DNA of 48,192 nt from Oscillatoriales cyanobacterium (GCA_004292955.1 RDXX01000062.1:1-48192), one strand, 5' to 3'. Numbered from the stretch's first letter, positions 34,995 to 43,791 are shown. Numbers and translations: made by a program. The notes: a model not told the origin generated them from the sequence alone.

Positions 34995-35678
34995 TCAAAC
35001 TGTCTTGCTAGCGCGGCGGCGGCGGGCTGCAACCAAACCGCCCAAACCGAGAGCCAAACCAGTCATGGTAATCGGTTCTGGAACTGCTTCTGCGCTGACG
35101 GTGAAGTCTTGGAAGTCTGCGTCGTTACCGCCACCGCGATCGTCAAAGGAGATCAGAGTGCCTCCGTTAGACAGAGAAGCTGTTCCATTTGTATAGCTTC
35201 CAGCAGCTTGGAAAGCGTTTGTTGTTTCTCTGCCGAGCGCTGTCCACAACGAGGATCCGCCAAACACGGCTTGTTGGGTGCCAGCGTTCAATGCCGAGGT
35301 CGAGTAGACAGTGCCGCCATCGCCGCTGTTGAGTCCCAAAGTGTAAACTTGATTTGCCAGGAATGTGAATACTGCTGTTCCCGAACCCAAGACTGTATTG
35401 CCCAAAGATCCTTTCCATTCGTTCTGGTCGCCATTGTCAGAGGATTTAGTTTCCGAAAACAGCGTGCTAACTAGAGATGTCACCGAGCCCACGCTGTAAA
35501 TTCCCAAAGAGGAAGTGTAGCCACCGTGAGACTCTTTGAAGTTAAACTTGACATCTGTATTGTTGGCGAAGGTGATACCGTTGGTACCAAAGGAGAAGGC
35601 TTGGGCTGGAGATCCTGCCCCTAACAAAGCGGTGGCGACTGCGGTAGCTGTTAGGGCGGATAAGAGTTTGGTATTCAT
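34995..35678 (-). CDS. PEP-CTERM anchored exported protein (DUF4114-like)
   Basis: An exported protein of 227 residues when started at ATG 35678, which has AAGGA about 10 bases upstream; an open frame to 35750 adds 24 polar residues. A signal peptide (MNTKLLSALTATAVATALLG, cleavage near AQAF) leads to a beta-rich body with FKESHGGYTSSLGIYSVG and a DFQDFTVSAEA segment, resembling DUF4114 proteins. The C-terminus has the sorting tag VPEPITMTGLALGLGGL followed by AARRRRAS: the PEP motif, a hydrophobic helix and basic residues handled by exosortase. It is likely an extracellular or sheath-associated protein. The ligand is unknown. Confidence 0.92.
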   Translation of the reverse strand: MNTKLLSALTATAVATALLGAGSPAQAFSFGTNGITFANNTDVKFNFKESHGGYTSSLGIYSVGSVTSLVSTLFSETKSSDNGDQNEWKGSLGNTVLGSGTAVFTFLANQVYTLGLNSGDGGTVYSTSALNAGTQQAVFGGSSLWTALGRETTNAFQAAGSYTNGTASLSNGGTLISFDDRGGGNDADFQDFTVSAEAVPEPITMTGLALGLGGLVAARRRRASKTV

Positions 35679-36439
35679 GACCTGATTCCTTGTGTTGCAA
35701 TAATTAATTAATAATTTCATTATCTGATAGTTTGTGTTTGTTTTTTTCACTTTATGTGAATTTTGACCAACTCTTTATCAAGCCTTTACAATACCTTTAT
35801 AAATGCTGTCGAGCCAATCGGTAAGCGGGCGATCGCTCCCTAAAAATACACACCAAAAATTATAAAAATTAGGGCTATAAACCTTGCACTCGCGGTCATG
35901 CGAGCGCTAACCCCCAACATAGATTTCGGTGAGTTTATCCTAATTTTTAATTTTCTTCCAAGTCTAAATCTTTAACAGCCAACACTTAGGTACAAACACT
36001 GTCAGTCTATTTTAGATTTTAGATTTTAGATTTAGTTGCACGATTGAATCTGGGAGATTGAACTCGGGTAGAAAATTTTGGCTTGTACCCTGACGCTCGT
36101 GCACGTGGGACGGTACCTGTTTTTGGGCAGGGTCACTGTCTGGGAATCTAACAGTTATAAAAGTTTTCTATTAATCCAGAAACTAGGAATATTTGTTGTT
36201 TCCGACTCGCGTATGGGAATTAAAGTAGTCGATCGCTCGGGTAAATTACTTACAAAGTGCGATCGTTTGGTTTAGGTCTTGTGGTTGAACAACACAGAGC
36301 CCGCACCGTGATGGATCCCAAAGATGCGATCGAGAGGGGCTTTCTGCTTTGAAAATTGCCAAAAAGCAGATTTCCATCAGAAAATACCATATATAGATGC
36401 GCTTGGCAAGCCCTATTCGCGATAGATCGTCAGATCGCA
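35679..36439. other. 760-bp intergenic region
   Basis: No gene is supported; a 65-codon forward frame at 36078-36275 lacks family features. The part next to the PEP-CTERM gene is AT-rich and should contain its promoter. TTTTAGA heptamers occur at about 36011-36033, and single GCGATCGC sites are scattered. The rest shows no strong structure. Confidence 0.5.
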
Positions 36440-37039
36440 TCAAAAAAGACCGCTGTAGCGTTCCTCAGCCCAAGGTTCGCCCCTGCGGTGGTAGCCGTTG
36501 CGTTCCCAAAAACCGAGTTGTTCGGTTTCTGTAAACTCCAGGCCGTTAATCCATTTCGCGCTTTTCCAGGCGTAGAGGTGCGGAACTACCAACCGCATCG
36601 GGCCGCCGTGATCGGGGGATAGCGGTTCGCCGAAGACGGTGTGGGCGAAAAAGTTTTCTTCTCGGAGGAAGTCGGCGATCGCAATATTAGTAGTGTAGTC
36701 GCCGTAGCAGTGTTCCAGGACGTGGAGGGCTTTAGGATCGACTTCTATGCTGTTCATAAAATCCGTGACTTTGACTCCCGTCCACTGCACGTCTAGTTTT
36801 GACCAGCGGGTGACGCAGTGAAAATCCGCAGTAAAGTTACTTTGGGGCATGGCCTGGAAGTCAGACCAAGTGAAGGTTTTTGGTTTTGCCAATCCCCAGA
36901 CTTTAAATTCCCAAGTCTCAATGCTGACGGAGGGTGTATCGCCGTAAGTCAGAACGGGAAAGCCGTTGGCGAGGTATTGACCCGGGGGGACGCGATCGCT
37001 GTTATCTGATTCTGGCTTGCGAAAAAATTTGCCCTGCAT
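36440..37039 (-). CDS. Sulfite oxidase-like molybdopterin oxidoreductase (YedY/MsrP-type domain)
   Basis: A 199-residue protein made of the molybdopterin-binding fold of the sulfite oxidase superfamily. The segment FHCVTRWSKLDVQWTGV contains Cys75, the expected protein ligand of molybdenum. PLSPDHGGPMRLVVPHLYAWKSAKWI and the C-terminal FWERNGYHRRGEPW are typical of the family. It has no Tat signal and lacks the dimerisation domain of true sulfite oxidases, so it is a short cytoplasmic member. The substrate is unknown; related enzymes reduce sulfoxides or oxidise sulfite. It starts at ATG 37039, divergent from the polyferredoxin fusion gene. Confidence 0.92.
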   Translation of the reverse strand: MQGKFFRKPESDNSDRVPPGQYLANGFPVLTYGDTPSVSIETWEFKVWGLAKPKTFTWSDFQAMPQSNFTADFHCVTRWSKLDVQWTGVKVTDFMNSIEVDPKALHVLEHCYGDYTTNIAIADFLREENFFAHTVFGEPLSPDHGGPMRLVVPHLYAWKSAKWINGLEFTETEQLGFWERNGYHRRGEPWAEERYSGLF

Positions 37040-37475
37040 TTATTCAAACTCTACAGTAAATGACTGCAATCCTCAGTATAACTTAGAGACAACTACAAAC
37101 AACAGCTTTACCGGTGGATGATTTACCGACTTTGACCGAAATTGCAACGCTTGATTTTTTCCCGTTTTCGCCACCGAAATGATGCTGATGAACATTGGCG
37201 AATTATTAAAATATTGCTGCCGCAAGTGGAGTTTGCGAGATCGTTTTAGGATGGCAACCTCAGCGACTGGGGAAACGTTTTCACGTGCAGATTGCCCGAG
37301 GATGCGTAGAAAAAATATATTAGAACTGGGAGTGTCGATCGCCTATACTGAAGAGAAAAAATTCACACCACACTAAAACTCAAAAGGCTAGTTCCAGCAG
37401 TTAATATTGATTGATGTAGCACAATGATATATCCTACACCAACTACCACGATTCGGCTTTCGCCGGCGCTAAGCG
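37040..37475. other. Intergenic region upstream of the CNB-AAA-polyferredoxin gene
   Basis: About 435 bases between divergent genes. A 65-codon forward frame (37179-37376) has no family support. It should contain promoters for both neighbours; no operator is recognised. No ribosome binding site is obvious before the ATG at 37476. Confidence 0.4.
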
Positions 37476-40034
37476 ATGTCTACCGAAACATTAGTTAACT
37501 GGCTCGAAGAGAACACGGAATTAGGCATATTATCCCGCGATATCTTACAGGCGATCGCGCTGGAAATGTCCATGTCAACTTTTCCCCCGGGATTTCGAGT
37601 GGTAATCGAAGATACACCAGTCACCAATCTCTACATCCTAGAAAGAGGACAAGCCGATCGCTACCGCCGCAAACAACCGGGTTTAATGTGGGGGAGTAGT
37701 TTGTTACCGGGGGCGATCGTCAATTTATCGGCACTCCAGCGATCGCAAGCTGCGGATAGTAGAATTATTACTCGTACAGAATGTCAATTTTGGGTCATTA
37801 GTGCCGATCGCTGGCGCAATTTACTAGAAAGATATCCGCAGATTGTCGAAGCCTACGCCCAACGTTTGGCTGCGAAATTAGAGCAGTTAGAAGCAGAAAT
37901 CGCCTACGAAAAAGAGCGTCAAAATGCCCTCCGCAGCTATCTAGTACCGCAGGCGAAACGGGGAGTCATTGGGAATAGCCGTTATGCGGTAAAATTGCGG
38001 CAACAAATTCGCACTGCATCGAGTGACGCGCGATCGGTATTAATCTCTGGCGAACCCGGTTTAGAAAAAGATAATTTAGCCGCTTTAATTCATTTCGGTT
38101 CAAGTCGCCGCAACGAGCCAATTATTCAGATCAAAAGTGCCTTGCTTCAGAGCAATGGAGCAGAATTATTCGGGCGTTTGGGCGGTAAGCCAGGGTTGTT
38201 GGAATGGTTGGGAGAAGGGACGTTAATTTTAAATGACGTTCAAGAATTACCCGCTCAATTAAGCCCCCAAATTCAGCAACTATTAAGCCAGGGAACCTAT
38301 ACACCAGTTGTCAGAGAAGGACAAATACCGCGGCCACCGCGTTCTAGCAATGCCCGAATAATTTTAATCTCAGAAATCGTCCAACCCCAGCTAGATAAGC
38401 TAACGCAACACAAGATTAAAGTACCGTCATTGCGGGTGCGTAAAGAAGATTTAGAAGCACAAGTCAACTATTATCTCAACATCTTTTGTCGCCAAAAGAA
38501 ATTAGTCAAGCCCCAAGTCACGCCGGAAGCAATTCGCCGCTTGCAAGCCTACGATTTTCCGGGAAACTTGCAGGAATTGCAGGGAATGGTCGATCGCGCT
38601 TTAGTTCAAGCACAAGGAAGTCAGGTATTAACAGAAGAAGTCTTTTGGGCGCAGGCGGCAAAGCAACAAAAATTTAGACTCAATTTATTCAAGATATATC
38701 CCAAATTTCGGCAATTTTTACGGAGCGATTGGTATCCCGATCGCGTGAATTATTGGTTTACCACTTGGGTATTTGCATTAGTGGTAACTATCCTGTTTGT
38801 TGCTCCCCAAGATCGACAGCATAATTTTGCCCTAAATATCTTTTGGGCTTGGTGGTGGCCGTTAATTTTATTATTATTCCCCATCATCGGGAGATTGTGG
38901 TGTGCTTTTTGCCCTTTTATGATTTATGGAGAAATCGTCCAGAAACTATCGCTGAAAATTTTCCCACGAACTCTCAATAAATGGCCGCGCCAATTAGCCG
39001 AAAAATGGGGCGGATGGTTTCTCTTCGGAATGTTTACTTTGATATTTCTGTGGGAAGAGTTGTGGAATTTAGAAAATACCGCCTATTTATCCAGTTGTTT
39101 GTTATTGCTAATTACGGCGGGCGCAGTAATTTTTTCGCTGATATTCGAGAGGCGGTTTTGGTGCCGTTATTTATGCCCGATCGGCGGCATGAATGGATTA
39201 TTTGCTAAACTCTCAATTATCGAACTGCGCGCCCAACAAGGAACCTGCGCGGCGGAATGCAGCACCTACCATTGCTATAAAGGAGGCAAAGGTTTTGGGG
39301 AAGGATTAACTACGAATGGATGTCCGGTTTATTCCCATCCCGCCCAATTAACCGATAATAAAGATTGCGTCTTGTGCATGACTTGCTTAAAAGCTTGTCC
39401 GCATCGATCGGTAGAATTAAATCTGCGCCCTCCCGGAATTGAATTGTGGACAACCCACGTTCCCCACGGTTATGAAGTTGCACTATTATTTCTATTATTA
39501 GGCGGAATTTATATCCACCGCTTGCCGGAGATAAATATTTTGTTGGGGCTGGGCATCAATTTAGAACAATTTTTACCACATTTAGGAATGTCAATCGCGG
39601 TGTTAATTATTCCGCCGATGATTCCGTTATTTGCCTATGCAGTCATGCAAGCAATTTATCGATTGGGAAAAGCAGAAACTCTCCCATTTAAAATTACTAA
39701 ACCCCTTTCATTTGTCTGTCTCGCCTACGGATATCTACCTCTAGTTTGGGGCGGTAGTTTGGCTCACTATTGGCGATTGGGTTTGCAGGAAGGCGGGCGA
39801 GTGATTCCCGTAGCTTTTGCGACTTTCGGACAAATTAGAGATGATTTGCCGAGTTTTGTGGGAGATCCGGCGGTGATTAGTTTCTTGCAAGGTCTAACTT
39901 TAATTGTGTCATTGTTGGTGACGATATTTGTGACTCAGAAAATTGCCAAGCGATCGATTAAATCTTTGATGCCTCAGCATTTAGCGAGTTTGTGTTTGAT
40001 GGTGAGTTTGTGGTATGCGATCGTGGGAAATTAA
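37476..40034 (+). CDS. Fusion of CNB-like domain, degenerate NtrC-type AAA domain and membrane polyferredoxin
   Basis: An 852-residue protein with three parts. Residues 1-150 form a cyclic-nucleotide-binding-like beta barrel and helices (LYILERGQADRYRR), but the phosphate-binding cassette is degenerate. Residues 165-395 resemble the sigma54-activator AAA domain: Walker A is altered to SGEPGLEKD (191-199), Walker B to LILNDV (250-255), the GAFTGA loop after ELFG is replaced by RLGGKPG, and DFPGNLQEL (360-368) remains. Residues 425-852 contain about eight membrane spans and NapH-like Fe-S motifs: Cys476/479 (CAFCP), Cys563/567 (CRYLCP), Cys591/595/600/616, and Cys631/634/637/641 (CVLCMTCLKACP). 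It is probably a membrane electron-transfer protein with a regulatory cytoplasmic head. The redox partner is unknown. Confidence 0.9.
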   Translation: MSTETLVNWLEENTELGILSRDILQAIALEMSMSTFPPGFRVVIEDTPVTNLYILERGQADRYRRKQPGLMWGSSLLPGAIVNLSALQRSQAADSRIITRTECQFWVISADRWRNLLERYPQIVEAYAQRLAAKLEQLEAEIAYEKERQNALRSYLVPQAKRGVIGNSRYAVKLRQQIRTASSDARSVLISGEPGLEKDNLAALIHFGSSRRNEPIIQIKSALLQSNGAELFGRLGGKPGLLEWLGEGTLILNDVQELPAQLSPQIQQLLSQGTYTPVVREGQIPRPPRSSNARIILISEIVQPQLDKLTQHKIKVPSLRVRKEDLEAQVNYYLNIFCRQKKLVKPQVTPEAIRRLQAYDFPGNLQELQGMVDRALVQAQGSQVLTEEVFWAQAAKQQKFRLNLFKIYPKFRQFLRSDWYPDRVNYWFTTWVFALVVTILFVAPQDRQHNFALNIFWAWWWPLILLLFPIIGRLWCAFCPFMIYGEIVQKLSLKIFPRTLNKWPRQLAEKWGGWFLFGMFTLIFLWEELWNLENTAYLSSCLLLLITAGAVIFSLIFERRFWCRYLCPIGGMNGLFAKLSIIELRAQQGTCAAECSTYHCYKGGKGFGEGLTTNGCPVYSHPAQLTDNKDCVLCMTCLKACPHRSVELNLRPPGIELWTTHVPHGYEVALLFLLLGGIYIHRLPEINILLGLGINLEQFLPHLGMSIAVLIIPPMIPLFAYAVMQAIYRLGKAETLPFKITKPLSFVCLAYGYLPLVWGGSLAHYWRLGLQEGGRVIPVAFATFGQIRDDLPSFVGDPAVISFLQGLTLIVSLLVTIFVTQKIAKRSIKSLMPQHLASLCLMVSLWYAIVGN

Positions 40035-40061
40035 TGTAAAATAAAACAAGGAGGATTTACT

Positions 40062-40304
40062 ATGACTTCACAACTTCAACAAGCGATCGATCTTGCTCAG
40101 TCACTGTCATTGACAGAACAACTTGAACTACTTAAAACACTATCCGATATTATTCAACGCACCCATTCTCTGGAAACTCAAGCTGCAACAACAGAGGAAG
40201 ATACAGATTTTTCACGTCTCAGCTTTCGCCAATCTTGGGAGCAAGCAATAACCGGACAAACCTTACCCCTTTCTCAACTGTGGGAGGGAATCGACGTTGA
40301 CTAA
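40062..40304 (+). CDS. Putative antitoxin of a type II toxin-antitoxin pair
   Basis: An 80-residue acidic protein. The N-terminal helix-rich part (LQQAIDLAQSLSLTEQLELLKTLSDII) resembles antitoxin-like proteins of cyanobacterial RelE/ParE pairs. The C-terminal tail has RLSFRQSWEQAI and LSQLWEGIDVD, the sort of extended segment that wraps around a toxin. GGAGG lies about eight bases before the ATG. Its stop overlaps the start of the following RelE-like gene by eight bases, so the two are co-translated, as expected of an antitoxin-first operon. No DNA-binding motif is clear. Confidence 0.75.
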   Translation: MTSQLQQAIDLAQSLSLTEQLELLKTLSDIIQRTHSLETQAATTEEDTDFSRLSFRQSWEQAITGQTLPLSQLWEGIDVD

Positions 40305-40665
40305 TTCTCCCCTTGTTGAGATTCGTCTCACACCTGAATTTCAGCGAAAACTGAAAAACCTCGCCAAGAAATACCGCCAAATTCCAACCAATATTCAACC
40401 TGTGCTTGAACAATTACAAGTTGGAGAATTTCTGGGAGATAGAATCCCTGACATTGGCTTCCCAGTTATGAAGGTGCGGATTAGAAACAGCGATACTCAA
40501 AAAGGTAAGAGTGGTGGTTATCGCCTAATTTACTGGATTTCATCAACCACGCTGATTGTTTTACTGGACATTTACTCAAAATCAGAGCGCGAAGACATTG
40601 AGATAGAGGAGATTCGTCAAATTATCAAAGGGTTCAGCACAACTCCTGAAGAAACAGATGCTTGA
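40297..40665 (+). CDS. RelE/ParE-family toxin-like protein
   Basis: A 122-residue basic protein of the RelE/ParE superfamily. It begins VEIRLTPEFQRKLKNLAKKYR, the usual first strand and helices. It continues with GDRIPDIGFPVMKVRIRN and ends with the core strands SGGYRLIYWI and LIVLLDIYSKSERED. These toxins cleave ribosome-bound mRNA or poison gyrase; the sub-type cannot be settled by eye. The start is a TTG at 40297 with strong GGAGGGAA upstream, inside the antitoxin gene. The overlap of eight bases fits translational coupling. Confidence 0.83.
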   Translation: MTNSPLVEIRLTPEFQRKLKNLAKKYRQIPTNIQPVLEQLQVGEFLGDRIPDIGFPVMKVRIRNSDTQKGKSGGYRLIYWISSTTLIVLLDIYSKSEREDIEIEEIRQIIKGFSTTPEETDA

Positions 40666-40710
40666 GTTTTTTCGTTTTAATCACGCAAGTAAGCCAGCTT
40701 GAAGCAAACT

Positions 40711-41046
40711 ATGTCAATACCGAAAAAAGGAACAAGAAAAATCCTTGTTGACGGGGAGCCTTTCATCTGGCTCATCCGCAGACAAGCTAGTAATATGCAA
40801 GCAGACTACGGTTGCGGAAAGCTTCATGTTGCTGTCGAACACGCTGAAAATTCTGGTTCGGTATTAGTTATTATTACCGATCGACCTCACCCTCAAGATT
40901 GTCTTCGATCCAACAAAGTAATACCAGTAACACCCTCTGATGTAGCACAATGGATACGGCAAGCGATGCAACTCGGATGGCAGCCAATGCGATCGGGAAT
41001 AACTTTTCGCGTGCAAATTGCAGGGCAGTGTATGGAAAAAATATAA
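40711..41046 (+). CDS. Conserved hypothetical protein
   Basis: A 111-residue protein from ATG 40711; an in-frame TTG at 40699 would add four residues. The N-terminus MSIPKKGTRKILVDGEPF belongs to a small conserved hypothetical family I recall from many bacteria. The rest is mixed alpha/beta (LHVAVEHAENSGSVLVIITD; VAQWIRQAMQLGW). No membrane segment or catalytic motif is visible. It follows the toxin gene by 45 bases and may belong to the same accessory island. Its stop lies inside a TATAATGCTT/AAGCATTATA hairpin (41042-41080). Confidence 0.7.
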   Translation: MSIPKKGTRKILVDGEPFIWLIRRQASNMQADYGCGKLHVAVEHAENSGSVLVIITDRPHPQDCLRSNKVIPVTPSDVAQWIRQAMQLGWQPMRSGITFRVQIAGQCMEKI

Positions 41047-41080
41047 TGCTTTATGCTGTTGCCCAACATTAAGCATTATA
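41042..41080. repeat. TATAATGCTT/AAGCATTATA hairpin at gene end
   Basis: Perfect 10-base arms at 41042-41051 and 41071-41080 surround TTGCCCAAC. It overlaps the stop codon of the hypothetical gene. It has no T run, so it is only weakly terminator-like. Confidence 0.55.
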
Positions 41081-41168
41081 TTAAAGCTAATTCAGTTGAT
41101 TTGGTAAATGTAAACATCGTCTGAAAGTTAAAAGTGTATAATTAAGTTGACAACCACAGAGAACTGCG

Positions 41169-41444
41169 ATGACTATTCTGAAACCCCGTTATAGCAAGCA
41201 AGAGTTTGCACGACTTGGCGATGAGATATACGATCGCATAGTGCGATCGCAAGTTGAGCCGAGTAACAAAGGTAAAATTGTGGCGATCGATATTGAGACA
41301 TCTGCATGGGAGATCGATAGTAACGAGATAGTTGCCTGTAGCCGACTCCGAACAAAGTACCCCACTGCTCAGATATGGATCGTGCGCGTTGGTTCAACCT
41401 ATGTGCGTCGTTTTGGTGCCGGTCGCATCCAAAAAGCCAAATGA
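41169..41444 (+). CDS. Conserved small protein preceding a retropepsin-like gene
   Basis: A 91-residue protein: MTILKPRYSKQEFARLGDEIYDRI, then a beta-rich segment KGKIVAIDIETSAWEID and IWIVRVGSTYVRRFGAG. I recognise it as the usual upstream partner of cyanobacterial clan AA aspartic protease genes, but no function is known. Its stop shares ATGA with the start of the protease gene at 41441, so the two are translationally coupled. An antitoxin-like or substrate role is possible but unproven. Confidence 0.75.
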   Translation: MTILKPRYSKQEFARLGDEIYDRIVRSQVEPSNKGKIVAIDIETSAWEIDSNEIVACSRLRTKYPTAQIWIVRVGSTYVRRFGAGRIQKAK

Positions 41445-41809
41445 TTACAGGAGTAGTTAACGGCGATTATGAACCAATTCTTCGCATATCCATCTACAGC
41501 AATAACGGTGAACTATACGAGCGAGATGCTGTTGTAGATACGGGTTTTAATGGCTGGCTATCTCTACCACCAGATTTGGTTGTTATTTTAGGATTGCCTT
41601 GGCAGAGACGAGGACGGGCAATACTAGCTGACGGCAGTGAGAGTATATTTGATATCTATGAAGCAACTATTCTCTGGGATAGTCAGCCAGTTACTATACC
41701 AATTGATGAAGCTGATTCAGATCCACTTATTGGTATGTCATTGATGGATGGCTACGAGCTAACAATTCAGATTGTAGACAGCGGTATCGTAACTCTCAAA
41801 AAAATATAA
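41441..41809 (+). CDS. Clan AA (retropepsin-like) aspartic protease
   Basis: A 122-residue protein from ATG 41441 (an open frame to 41375 is the shadow of the upstream gene). The catalytic motif DAVVDTGFNGWLSLPP contains DTG, followed by the flap-like ILADGSESIFDIYEATI and the C-terminal PLIGMSLMDGYELTIQI. The size and single DTG fit a homodimeric retropepsin-like enzyme. Partner and substrate are unknown. Coupling with the 91-residue upstream protein by an ATGA overlap suggests the two act together, possibly as a regulated protease module. Confidence 0.86.
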   Translation: MITGVVNGDYEPILRISIYSNNGELYERDAVVDTGFNGWLSLPPDLVVILGLPWQRRGRAILADGSESIFDIYEATILWDSQPVTIPIDEADSDPLIGMSLMDGYELTIQIVDSGIVTLKKI

Positions 41810-42172
41810 AGTCTAACAAATTACTACGCTCGATGCTGGGCAACAAAGTTGACAAAGGACGCTAATTGTGATAATAATATTTACACATTCAAATATATAT
41901 AGCCTTTCTCAAAAAGATGAGGTATGACTGACAGCTTGTATAACCAGTTCAACTAAGAGGGCCCAAGCCCAACAACATACCTCATCTTTCTGAGAACCGC
42001 TATAGTTATCGACCCACTCCAAACAAAGAAACCGGGTTCTCAACCGAGATAGAGGGCCTCAAGCAAGTATTTGGATAAAAACCAGGTTGTCGATCGCCAC
42101 CCGTGCGTAAGTCCTAATCTCCCAAAAATTGTCAAAAATAATTTATTAAATATAAAAAATCATCGCGAACTT
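41810..42172. repeat. Intergenic region with TATAGC-ended MITE
   Basis: A MITE-like element lies at 41898-42004 (107 bases). Its 29-base inverted ends, starting TATAGC and containing AAAGATGAGGTATG, differ at three positions and are flanked by TA, as for IS630/Tc1-type insertions. The remaining sequence has no supported gene; the frame open from 42071 is an upstream extension of the next gene. Confidence 0.75.
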
Positions 42173-43651
42173 ATGAGCGAATTATCAACCAGACCAGCCC
42201 TAATTACCAAAGTTATCCCCGACAGCATCTGCGCGGAAATGGGATTTGATGCCGGAGACTCCATCGTCGCCATCAACGGCCAAAAACCCCGCGACTTGAT
42301 CGACTATCAATTCCTGTGCGCCGATGAATTTCTGGAACTAGAAGTTTTAGATGCTAAAGGCAAAACTCACAAGTTGGAAATAGAAAAAGAGTATGACGAA
42401 GACTTGGGTGTGGAATTTGAAACCGCCCTCTTCGACGGATTAATTCAGTGCAACAACCGCTGTCCTTTTTGCTTTATCGACCAGCAGCCTCCGGGAAAGC
42501 GCGAAACTTTATATCTCAAGGATGATGACTACCGCCTCAGCTTTCTTTATGGCAGCTATCTGACTCTCACCAATCTGACTGAAAAAGAATGGAACCGAAT
42601 CGAACAAATGCGACTTTCTCCTCTTTATGTTTCCGTGCACGCTACGGAACCGGATGTGCGAATTCGCTTGTTGAAAAATTTTCGGGCTGGGAAGATTTTA
42701 GAACAAGTTAAATGGTTTCAAGAGCGCCGCTTGCAAATTCACGCTCAAGTTGTGGTTTGTCCGGGGATTAATGATGGCGAACATTTGGAACGCACTTTGT
42801 TGGATTTGGCAAAGTTTCATACTGGAAATATCCCGGCTGTAGCGTCGGTGGCTGTGGTGCCGGTGGGTTTGACTCGCTTTCGTCCTGCTGAAGATGAATT
42901 GATTGCTGTAACTGCGGAAAAAGCGCGGGAAGTTATCGCGCAAGTGCAGAAAATTCAAGCGGTTTTGAGTCAAGGGAAAGGCGGTAAAAAGGCTAATAAA
43001 AAAAGTTCAAAATTCACCCCCCCCAGCCCCCCCTTACTAAGGGGGGGAGAAGAGTTAGAAGATTTAGAAGATTTAAACTTCCCTGTGGTAAGGGGAAATT
43101 CAAAATCGCGCTGTATTTGGCTGGCTGATGAGTGGTTTTTAATCGCGGGTTTGGATTTGCCGTCGGCGGCGGATTATGAAGATTATCCCCAAATTGGTAA
43201 CGGTGTGGGTTCGATTCGGCAGTTTATTGGGCAGTTTGAAACGGCTTTTGCTAAGCTGCAACCGCTGCCAGTTATTGGGCCGCGCCGGTTGGTTTGGGTG
43301 GTGGGAAATGCTGTTGAAAAGGCTTTTTTGCCGATCGCACAACAACTAAACCAAATTCCCGGCTTGTCTGTCAACATGGTGGCACTGTCCAGCCGCTACT
43401 GGGGACAAACTATCACTGTTACGGGTTTGCTCACCGGGCAAGATTTACTCGAAGCTTTGCAGGGAAAAGACTTGGGAGATGGTATCCTCCTGCCCTCGGT
43501 TATGCTAAAACAGGGGGAACCTCGTTTTCTTGACGACATGACCGTAGAACAGCTCGAAAAATCGCTGAAAACCCGGATTTTGCCGGTAAGTGGCGTAGAG
43601 GAACTAATCTCGGGGGCGATCGGTCTGGCAACTGCTGAAGTTCAATTGTAA
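42173..43651 (+). CDS. TIGR03279-like cyanobacterial Fe-S protein (PDZ plus DUF512)
   Basis: A 492-residue protein from ATG 42173 (MSELSTRPALITKVIPDS). A PDZ-like N-domain (GFDAGDSIVAINGQKPRDL) is followed by a Cys cluster QCNNRCPFCFIDQ (C-x3-C-x2-C, radical-SAM-like) and a DUF512 C-terminal half with VSVHATEPDVRIRLL, VVCPGINDGEHL and LLPSVMLKQGEPRFLDDM. This matches the cyanobacterial family described as putative FeS-containing oxidoreductases. Around residues 280-315 is a proline/glycine/acidic stretch (KFTPPSPPLLRGGEELEDLE) that coincides with a palindromic DNA repeat inserted in frame. The reaction is unknown. Confidence 0.9.
   Translation: MSELSTRPALITKVIPDSICAEMGFDAGDSIVAINGQKPRDLIDYQFLCADEFLELEVLDAKGKTHKLEIEKEYDEDLGVEFETALFDGLIQCNNRCPFCFIDQQPPGKRETLYLKDDDYRLSFLYGSYLTLTNLTEKEWNRIEQMRLSPLYVSVHATEPDVRIRLLKNFRAGKILEQVKWFQERRLQIHAQVVVCPGINDGEHLERTLLDLAKFHTGNIPAVASVAVVPVGLTRFRPAEDELIAVTAEKAREVIAQVQKIQAVLSQGKGGKKANKKSSKFTPPSPPLLRGGEELEDLEDLNFPVVRGNSKSRCIWLADEWFLIAGLDLPSAADYEDYPQIGNGVGSIRQFIGQFETAFAKLQPLPVIGPRRLVWVVGNAVEKAFLPIAQQLNQIPGLSVNMVALSSRYWGQTITVTGLLTGQDLLEALQGKDLGDGILLPSVMLKQGEPRFLDDMTVEQLEKSLKTRILPVSGVEELISGAIGLATAEVQL
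43008..43052. repeat. Partial palindromic repeat inside a coding region
   Basis: The stretch around CCCCCCCTTACTAAGGGGGGG repeats the right arm of the GATCCCCCTAAATCCCCC element family (compare GCCCCCCTTAATAAGGGGGG in inverted form at 47838-47867). It keeps the reading frame and encodes SPPLLRGG. The neighbouring residues are low-complexity, consistent with an inserted and tolerated repeat. Confidence 0.75.
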
Positions 43652-43791
43652 ATTTTGAATCAAGCCTTTACAAGCAAGACAAGTACGGTAATTGTGACTT
43701 GCAACTGTCGAGTTCAGGAACCAAACTAGAAACTTGAGACCTCAATCTTGCTCTAAAATTGTCTCTAGAATTGCAAAGTAATTAAAAAATT

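Noticed and set aside
36078..36275. 65-codon forward ORF in the gap before the molybdopterin gene
   Set aside because: No family features or start signals; likely chance.
37179..37376. 65-codon forward ORF upstream of the polyferredoxin fusion
   Set aside because: Basic, low-similarity translation with no ribosome binding site; treated as non-coding.
41046..41850. Integron attC-like motifs (GCCCAAC at 41061, GTCTAAC at 41811) around the small gene cluster
   Set aside because: No matching GTTRRRY partners fold with them and no integrase gene is present, so the resemblance is probably chance.
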